The translations under genes and the position numbers were made by a program. The notes under the pieces are model-generated. The model saw nothing but the letters and a program-made list of their open reading frames with translations. It was not told the DNA's origin and did not search any database. Shown in pieces: positions 61,649 through 64,000 of a stretch of 64,000 nt of DNA (its first letter is position 1; the number at the start of each line of letters is the position of its first letter). Origin of the DNA: Cichorium intybus (lineage: Eukaryota > Streptophyta > Magnoliopsida > Asterales > Asteraceae); NCBI GenBank assembly GCA_023525715.1, contig CM042014.1:23106404-23170403 (forward strand). Direction: 5' to 3'.

Positions 61649-62214
61649 TGTGTGTGTGTGAAAACGCTCGGCGGAATCTAATCGGTCGACTGAGATTAAG
61701 AGATTAATCGGGTAGTCTGGGATTGAGAATGAGAGAGACATGAGGGAAAAGGTATCGGTGTTAGGATGTAATTGGATGCATGGTTGTAACAAACGTTCGG
61801 CAGTACCTAGTCGGTCGACCAGGATTAAGGGATTAATCGGGTAGTCTGGGATTAATCGGGGACTCTTAATCCGTAAAATATTTAAATAAAAAAAATATTA
61901 CTAATATTCTAAGATAATAAGTAAATAACCAAAAATTTATATCAACATAACACAACCTCAATACAAATCAGAAACGCAAATATCATACAAAAGCTTAATA
62001 CAAATCAATGAATCATAATCAGCAGGGTTTAGTCATTTTCTCAATTTCAGATATGAACAATTCTAAATCTCAATTTCAGATATGAACAATTCTAAATGAA
62101 TGAATTGAAGGTCAGATTACATCATGTATTTCATACTTTTTACCAATAATTAATTGTGATTTACAGACTAGTTACAAATCAATTACACCCCAAGAAACAA
62201 CCATAAGACGAATC
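59696..62214. other. Intergenic DNA with simple repeats
   Basis: No gene. There is a tandem duplication of a ~33-bp phrase with the core TTAATATTTTAGTATATTTT (about 60768-60834). A MULE-like stretch (60830-60955, CTGTGGTTTGG to GGGCTATATTACCC) has no partner end. A GA/GT tract (61613-61660) and a diverged ~60-bp direct repeat (61664-61726 and 61792-61852, sharing GATTAATCGGGTAGTCTGGG) are also present. Confidence 0.45.
61613..61660. repeat. (GA)n(GT)n microsatellite
   Basis: GA run followed by a short GT run. Confidence 0.9.
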
Positions 62215-62566
62215 TGTTAGGTGAATGTGAACATTTTGAAGTTGTTTTTTCAAAGTTTGGTGAAACAATTTTTCAAAGGTTGGTGAATGTGTTGAAACAC
62301 AACTCTACATTCACATTACCTTCTCATATGTATAAATAGCCTTCATATGTTCAAGGAAATATTGCACCACAACTCAATACCTATAAGAATTGAGTGTATC
62401 TCTTGTAATCTCCTCATTCAAATAAAATCTAGTTGTAGCCCGTGGACGTAGGATTTCACCGAATCCGAACCACGTAAAAATCCTTGCGTTCTTCTTGCTT
62501 TATTTTCGTGAGTTTGTGTGTGTGTGATAGTGTTTCCGCTGCGTGTACCCAGTCCGATTCCTAACA
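62215..62566 (+). repeat. 5' LTR of the copia element
   Basis: Contains TATAAATA (62331-62338) and AATAAA (62421-62426) at positions expected for promoter and polyadenylation signal, and ends in the inverted CCTAACA. Confidence 0.85.
62331..62338 (+). promoter_or_regulatory. TATA box of copia LTR
   Basis: TATAAATA 117 bp into the LTR, about 90 bp before AATAAA. Confidence 0.65.
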
Positions 62567-62568
62567 AC

Positions 62569-62580
62569 TGGTATCAGAGC
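62569..62580 (+). promoter_or_regulatory. Primer-binding site of copia element
   Basis: TGGTATCAGAGC starts 2 nt after the LTR; initiator tRNA-Met type. Confidence 0.9.
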
Positions 62581-62762
62581 TTCGGGTTTTGGAGGAGGTC
62601 TCGATTTTAGAAATTAGAGTATGCTCTGTGGTTGCAGTTTTGTATGATCTTCCACATCAGAAACTAATTTCTATTAATCGTATTAAAGGTATCTCGGTAC
62701 TTTGAAGAGTACTGTTCTGTCACACAAAAGTACTATAAAATATTTGTCTCTTGTTTGTCGTA

Positions 62763-64000
62763 ATGGCTGAAGACAAGGTTGTAATCGAGAAGTTCAACGG
62801 TTCTGACTTTAGCTGGTGGAAAATGCAAATAGAAGCATTGCTATGTCAGAAAGATTTGGACGTGGTACTTGGAGACAAACCGGAGAAAATGAAAAAAGCT
62901 GCTGAAGATGCGTGGAACTCAAAGGACAAGAAAGCTAAGGCGGTTATTACATTGTCGTTGGAAAGGAGCGTCGCTTTCAACATCATGAAGGAAACCACGG
63001 GGCGTGGTATGATGGATGCTCTGACGAACATGTATGAGAAACCGTCGGCGGCTAACAAGGTGTTCTTGATGAGGGAGTTGTTCACTACAAGGATGAATGA
63101 GGAAGGCTCGGTTACTGTTCACATTAACAATCTAAATTCAATTCTGTCCAGATTGTCATCTGTGGGAATTAAATTTGATAACGAGACTCAAGCTTCACTG
63201 CTACTAGCTTCACTACCTGATAGCTGGTCAGGAACAGTTACTGCTGTTACGAGTTCAGTGGGGACCAGTGGTATGACGTTTGAAGGGGTTCGAGATTTGG
63301 TTCTAGGCGAGGATACCAGACGCAAGAATCAAGGTGGCTCGTCTTCTTCTGAGTTATTAAATATCGGAAGAGGTAGAGGGAATAACAGGAATAGTGGGAG
63401 CAGTGGGAGTCGGGGAAGAAGTTCATCTAGAACTTGGAAGAATGTGAAGTGCTGGAACTGCCAAGAGGTGGGACATGTTAAGAGTCAATGTCTAAAGAAA
63501 GAATTGAACATTACTGGTGCTGAGGGTGTGTCTGAGGATGATGCACTGATACTAAGTATGGAAAGTTTTGTAGACTCTTGGGTCATGGATTCAGGGGCTT
63601 CGTTTCACGCGATGGACAACGGAGAAACGATGGTGAATCTAAAAGAAGGAGATTTTGGGAAGATACGGTTAGCAAATGACGAGATGCTTCAAGTAACGGG
63701 CATATGAGATATTGATCTGGTTACTTCATTGGGAACTACATGGAACCTGAAGAATGTCAGGGTGATTCCGGAGCTGAAGAAGAAATTGATTTCTGTTGGT
63801 CAGCTGGATAAACAAGAACTGGAAGTAAGGTTTGGTGGTGGTAAATGGAGGGTGGTCAATGGTAATTCGGTGATTGCTCAAGGTATGAAGCGTGGGTCAT
63901 TATATATGGTTGAGGTACCTGCTGAGGGAAGTATGACCGTCCCTGTTAAGCATGACAAAATCTGGTTCGCTAAATCTAGTGCTAAGAGAGTTCATTTTGC
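62763..64000 (+). pseudogene. copia gag-protease frame with an in-frame TGA
   Basis: The frame starts at ATG 62763 (MAEDKVVIEKFNGSDFSWWK), a standard copia gag start. Gag continues with LTNMYEKPSAANKVFLMREL and LLASLPDSW, a Gly/Arg/Ser-rich stretch, then the zinc knuckle CWNCQEVGHVKSQC (about 63451). Protease motif SWVMDSGASFHA follows (about 63580). A TGA at 63705-63707 interrupts, and the same frame reopens at once with WNLKNVRVIPELKKKLISVG and KRGSLYMVEV, the usual protease/pre-integrase linker, up to the window end. A single nonsense change is the only break seen. RT and the rest lie outside the window. Confidence 0.85.

Larger units (their letters stand above)
62215..64000 (+). mobile_element. 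Ty1/copia retrotransposon, 5' part (cut by window end)
   Basis: The 5' LTR 62215-62566 (352 bp) has matched ends TGTTAGG...CCTAACA. The initiator-Met primer-binding site follows, then a gag-protease frame entering the pre-integrase region at the window edge. The 5-bp sequence left of the LTR is GAATC; the matching TSD would lie outside the window. Short LTR and gag style are typical of plant copia elements. Confidence 0.88.

Overview
This window is nuclear DNA from a flowering plant, most likely a eudicot. The evidence is (i) plant-type LTR retrotransposons primed by initiator-tRNA-Met, (ii) intron-containing relics of plant genes (RSZ splicing factor, VPS34, NPSN SNARE, COX11, TIM44, a PEPR-like receptor, SYP3-type syntaxin, R2R3-MYB), and (iii) one plant-specific DUF1635 gene. 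The family is not proven; the repeat style would fit Asteraceae, but that is a guess. No rRNA or tRNA gene, CRISPR array or bacterial-type operon is seen. Most long open frames here are translated TA microsatellites or transposon frames.

Layout. 1-5.6 kb: AT-rich DNA with a decayed ~0.5-kb tandem triplication, TA tracts, a SINE split by an LTR-end fragment, a TA-flanked MITE and a hAT MITE nested in another inverted-repeat element. 5.58-8.10 kb: a solo LTR with exact TCTTT target-site duplication (TSD). 8.1-14.8 kb: TA tracts hosting a family of terminal-inverted-repeat (TIR) elements with TIR core TCAAATGAGAACC. 14.8-16.4 kb: a decayed MULE end. 17.2-20.4 kb: a decayed minus-strand retroelement and LTR. 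20.50-22.02 kb: a second solo LTR. 22.99-23.95 kb: the only apparently intact host gene, a two-exon DUF1635 gene. 24.96-26.05 kb: a Pack-MULE carrying a syntaxin fragment. 26.4-26.8 kb: a hAT-like MITE and a SINE with an 18-bp TSD. 26.99-30.12 kb: a MULE inside a MULE, both with exact 9-bp TSDs; the inner one carries the first exon of a PEPR-like receptor.

30.16-53.41 kb is one 23-kb nest. A MULE (TSD CAATTAAAA) has been filled by a long foldback element. The foldback is split by a solo LTR (TSD GTTTA), which is itself split by a young 10-kb Ty3/gypsy element (TSD TTCTC, LTRs about 99.7% identical by eye). One or two Helitrons occupy the right-hand TA tract of the foldback and carry phosphatidylserine decarboxylase and MYB fragments plus another TA-flanked element. 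54.46-59.70 kb is a minus-strand Helitron-like element carrying intron-retaining pieces of five unrelated genes, all in one orientation. 62.2 kb to the end is the 5' part of a Ty1/copia element running off the window.

The window is therefore mainly a record of nested transposition, TA-microsatellite targeting and repeated gene capture. All calls come from reading the sequence; protein family calls rest on remembered family motifs, not on database searches.
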